Positions 4,232-6,255 of a stretch of 6,255 bases of DNA are shown here, piece by piece (the first letter of the stretch is position 1; each line of letters begins with the position of its first letter). The stretch spans positions 1-6,255 of the forward strand of contig JAAEQP010000552.1 of NCBI GenBank assembly GCA_024231375.1. The letters are read 5' to 3'. Origin of the DNA: a bacterium (GTDB lineage Bacteria; Hydrogenedentota; Hydrogenedentia; Hydrogenedentiales; SLHB01). The position numbers and the translations under genes were made by a program. Under the pieces are notes generated by a model, which saw only the letters and a list, made by a program, of their open reading frames with translations, ran no database searches and was not told where the DNA came from.

Positions 4232-4915
4232 CTACTCCCTTTCCGCAGGCTGTTCCAACGAATCGAATCGGAAACCGCCGTTAGAGTTCATGCCTGCTTT
4301 GCCGTTGAGCGCATCCGCCGCCGCGTCGCTCTTCATGAGCAGGTTTGCTTTGGGGTTCATGCCCGTGACGGCATGGCGTACCTGCAAGCCGTGAAACTCT
4401 TCCGAGCGCTTCTGGCGAATCCCGGGATCGATCTTCGGATCCTGAATTAGCTCTTTGCCTTCCCACTTCGCGAGCGCTTGACGGCCATCGTGCTCTACGA
4501 GTACGTGCCATTGGCTAAGACGCTCGCTGTGCGCCAACCATGCGTCACGGGCTAGATTCCACTGCTCCACAAAATGACGCCAAGCGTCGGATTCTTCTTT
4601 CGCCTTGGCGACAGCCCGCGCAACAATTTCCTCGAACGCCTGCTTGCCTGCGTTCTTTTCGAGCTGCAGAATCTCGCCTTCAAGGATCGCGAGTTGTTCG
4701 CGCAGGTAGGACACGCGAGAGCGCAACATATCGACGGTGTGCGAATCGTTCGCATAGGCTTTGTCCGAATAGTCACCGTTGCCGGTTGCCTGCGCGCGCA
4801 ATCCCTTGGAGCGTTGCTCTTCGCTGAGCCGCAAGTCTTGCTGCGTGCTGGAGAGTTCGTCGCGGATCTCCGCGATCTTCGTGTGGGTGTTTTCGAGTTT
4901 TTTCTTCGCGTCCAT
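4232..4915 (-). CDS. Coiled-coil protein, 227 aa, probable virion or assembly protein
   Basis: Not recognised as a family. The start at 4915 has AGGAG about eight bases upstream. Residues 1-42 form a heptad-rich charged helix (MDAKKKLENTHTKIAEIRDE onward). A linker with Gly and Ser (43-58) follows, then a second long coiled coil (60-115, with LRSRVSYLREQLAILEGEIL). Residues 110-150 are rich in Trp and His (DAWRHFVEQWNLARDAW). The C-terminal 75 residues are polar and probably loose. The mix of coiled coil and flexible tail, and its place after the terminase, would suit a scaffold or a structural protein, but there is no direct sign of which. The upstream gene's TAG sits in its ribosome binding site. 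Confidence 0.75.
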   Translation of the reverse strand: MDAKKKLENTHTKIAEIRDELSSTQQDLRLSEEQRSKGLRAQATGNGDYSDKAYANDSHTVDMLRSRVSYLREQLAILEGEILQLEKNAGKQAFEEIVARAVAKAKEESDAWRHFVEQWNLARDAWLAHSERLSQWHVLVEHDGRQALAKWEGKELIQDPKIDPGIRQKRSEEFHGLQVRHAVTGMNPKANLLMKSDAAADALNGKAGMNSNGGFRFDSLEQPAERE

Positions 4916-4927
4916 GTTGTCAATCTC

Positions 4928-5077
4928 CTATTTCTTGCCGCCGGGCCACGGTGCGGACTTGGCGGGTTTGGGCACGCGTCGGTTTGCTTGCTCGGGTGCG
5001 ATTTTGTGCGTAGGGATCGTCTCGGATTCGTAGGGGGATTTCTTCGTGCTGTCTTGATAAGCGGGAGCGGTAGCCAT
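4928..5077 (-). CDS. Hypothetical 49-aa disordered basic protein
   Basis: The start at 5077 has a strong AAGGAG eight bases upstream; a longer open frame upstream lacks such a site. The protein begins MATAPAYQDSTKKSPYESE and ends PKPAKSAPWPGGKK, with many Pro, Lys, Ser and Thr and almost no hydrophobic core, so it is probably disordered. No family is recognised. The gap to the preceding gene is 16 bases. Confidence 0.65.
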   Translation of the reverse strand: MATAPAYQDSTKKSPYESETIPTHKIAPEQANRRVPKPAKSAPWPGGKK

Positions 5078-5093
5078 TTTCAGAACTCCTTCG

Positions 5094-5441
5094 TTAGTGG
5101 AATCGGATGTGGTTGGGGTTGCGCATTTGTTGGTAGTCAAAAAGCTGGACACCGCCCGAATAGCGCCGCCCGTCGATTTCCTCTACTTCGCCTTGCGGCG
5201 CATCTTCGCCGGGTTTCTTCATGCTGCCGTAGTCCAGCGTGAGGGGATCGGGTTCGGGTTCGGGCTTGGCTGTCGCCTCTGCTTCGAGTTCCGCCTTAGC
5301 GCGAATCAGCGTCTCGGGTTCGCGTGCCGTCCAGGTTTCCTCGAAGCCTTGCCAGTCAGGCGTTCCGGTGTCACCCGCCGCAAGCCAGTCCTTGGCCGCT
5401 TCGGCTTTGAGTTCAAGCATCTTGTCGGTGAGTTGTGCCAT
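5094..5441 (-). CDS. Hypothetical 115-aa acidic protein next to terminase
   Basis: Not recognised. ATG 5441 is chosen because GGAG lies about five bases upstream, where the terminase stop TAG merges into the site; the longer frame starts inside terminase. Residues 1-59 are helical (MAQLTDKMLELKAEAAKDWL onward). Residues 60-66 are a Pro-Glu spacer (PEPEPDP), and the C-terminal third (EIDGRRYSGGVQLFDYQQMR, 88-107) has a small beta-like character. Its place after the large terminase might suit an adaptor or head-completion role, but the sequence gives no proof. Confidence 0.7.
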   Translation of the reverse strand: MAQLTDKMLELKAEAAKDWLAAGDTGTPDWQGFEETWTAREPETLIRAKAELEAEATAKPEPEPDPLTLDYGSMKKPGEDAPQGEVEEIDGRRYSGGVQLFDYQQMRNPNHIRFH

Positions 5442-5449
5442 GGTCGCTC

Positions 5450-6255
5450 CTATCTCGGCCGCCAGAAGCACGGCCGTATGGTTTGAGGCGTTGGGGGTTG
5501 AGTGCTAATACCTGTGTCGTTTGCCCGCTCTTCCGCCAGGCGTTGCCGTTCAGATTCGACCCACTGCCTGTGGAGGTTTGCGCGCATTAGGCCCCGGGGT
5601 TCATAGAGTCCCGGAATCCATCTCTTTTGAGTCGTCCTGCATATGAACGCCCAAAAGGTTTCCCGCTCACCGGGTTTGGGTTTGGCATAGGTTTCCTGGA
5701 AACGCTCATGCATAGAGCTACGCTTTTCGCCGACTGCCCAAACAGCCGTCGCAACCGCGTCCGCGAGGTCCGCATGACCGGATGGGCCGCGTTCGTGCGC
5801 AATCGAGAGCGAGTTGTTCCGGCCAAAATATGCCGTCGTGTTTGCAAGCCCTTCGCGCAACTCCGGGTTATTCGGCAAGTGGACGCGGCCGCCCACAAGC
5901 AGGCTCTTGAGGCTGGCAAAAACCTTAGCCAAGTGGGGACGGCGTTCGGCCTCAAGTCCCACCTTGTCTAGCGCACTTGTGACCCAGCCACCCGCGTATT
6001 GATCCACAAGCGCCTTGCTGATTCGATACCGTTCGGCCAGGTCTTTGAGTTCCTGCAGAATAGGATCGGGATCTCTGCTATCCCACGTTCGCGAAACGTC
6101 AACAACGATGAGGCCGCTTGATTCCCGATGCGTGATGGCAGCCGCGAATCGATCCCTGCCACTAAGCCCACTCTGGTCAAGACCCAAGTAGTGCTTGCGT
6201 CCCTCGGTCGGGGGGAGGTCGCCATCAAGAACCATGGCGCGGTCGATCATTTCGC
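5450..6255 (-). CDS. Terminase large subunit, C-terminal nuclease part (partial)
   Basis: The frame is open through the right edge, so the ATPase domain lies outside the window and the visible part is the RNase H-like nuclease that cuts concatemeric phage DNA during packaging. Counting from the first visible Met (base 6250), the core starts at YLGLDQSG (D25). It continues through VVDVSRTW and ALVDQYAGGW (D83) to GHADLADA (D161, D164). These three acidic sites are spaced as expected for the metal-binding triad of terminase nucleases. The phrases SLKSLLVGGRVHLPNNPELREGL and SGHADLADAVATAVWA are typical of the family. After residue 173 there is a basic, Trp- and Arg-rich extension of about 93 residues, longer than the usual short tail. 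The gene heads the late operon and is eight bases from the next start. Confidence 0.9.
   Translation of the reverse strand, partial: EMIDRAMVLDGDLPPTEGRKHYLGLDQSGLSGRDRFAAAITHRESSGLIVVDVSRTWDSRDPDPILQELKDLAERYRISKALVDQYAGGWVTSALDKVGLEAERRPHLAKVFASLKSLLVGGRVHLPNNPELREGLANTTAYFGRNNSLSIAHERGPSGHADLADAVATAVWAVGEKRSSMHERFQETYAKPKPGERETFWAFICRTTQKRWIPGLYEPRGLMRANLHRQWVESERQRLAEERANDTGISTQPPTPQTIRPCFWRPR

Noticed and set aside
4540..5242. Plus-strand open frames opposite the coiled-coil and small late genes
   Set aside because: They are antisense to a continuous chain of genes with good ribosome binding sites and coupled stops; their composition is typical of reverse-frame artefacts.

Overview
The window looks like part of a temperate, tailed-phage genome (possibly a phage-plasmid) from a GC-rich, probably proteobacterial host. 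The evidence for a phage is the C-terminal half of a large terminase running off the right edge, followed by a tightly packed operon of structural-type genes that includes two paralogous tail-fibre or adhesin-like proteins. Most of these genes have an AGGAG-type ribosome binding site. The evidence for a plasmid-like lifestyle is a two-gene ParA plus small DNA-binding partner locus to the left. The host assignment rests only on base composition, sigma70-like promoters and ribosome binding sites, so it is weak. Every gene I can support lies on the minus strand, so the order of transcription is from right to left.

Right part (6255 down to about 2220): terminase large subunit (partial), an unrecognised 115-residue protein, a 49-residue disordered protein, a 227-residue coiled-coil protein, a 45-residue protein, an 87-residue helical protein, then adhesin A (244 aa) and adhesin B (274 aa). 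Gaps are -4 to +36 bases. Several stop codons lie inside the next gene's ribosome binding site, so this is almost certainly one translationally coupled late operon. The two adhesins share a C-terminal domain of about 118 residues and differ at the N-terminus. Capsid and portal genes are not visible.

Middle part (2220 down to 1478): a strong 15-bp hairpin, a 37-residue single-helix membrane protein, and a mostly non-coding stretch with three copies of a 38-base G-rich direct repeat spaced about 67 bases apart. A different palindrome sits in each gap between copies. Further inverted repeats follow up to the parA promoter; a doubtful 62-codon ORF overlaps some of them.

Left part (1477 down to 1): parA (225 aa) overlaps a small ribbon-helix-helix-like partner gene by 20 bases, the layout of a type Ib partition cassette. 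A separate gene for a 100-residue protein follows, with its own good sigma70 promoter and a long hairpin-bearing leader. A perfect 22-bp palindrome lies at the left edge.

The most unusual signal is the set of long palindromes around the partition genes. Two of 24 bp have the same layout (AAATNNGAC, six bases, GTCNNATTT); one is in the repeat region and one is inside the parA coding sequence. Both minus-strand promoters also carry GAATATTC just upstream of the -35 box. I read these as candidate operator or centromere sites of the partition module, which is an inference.
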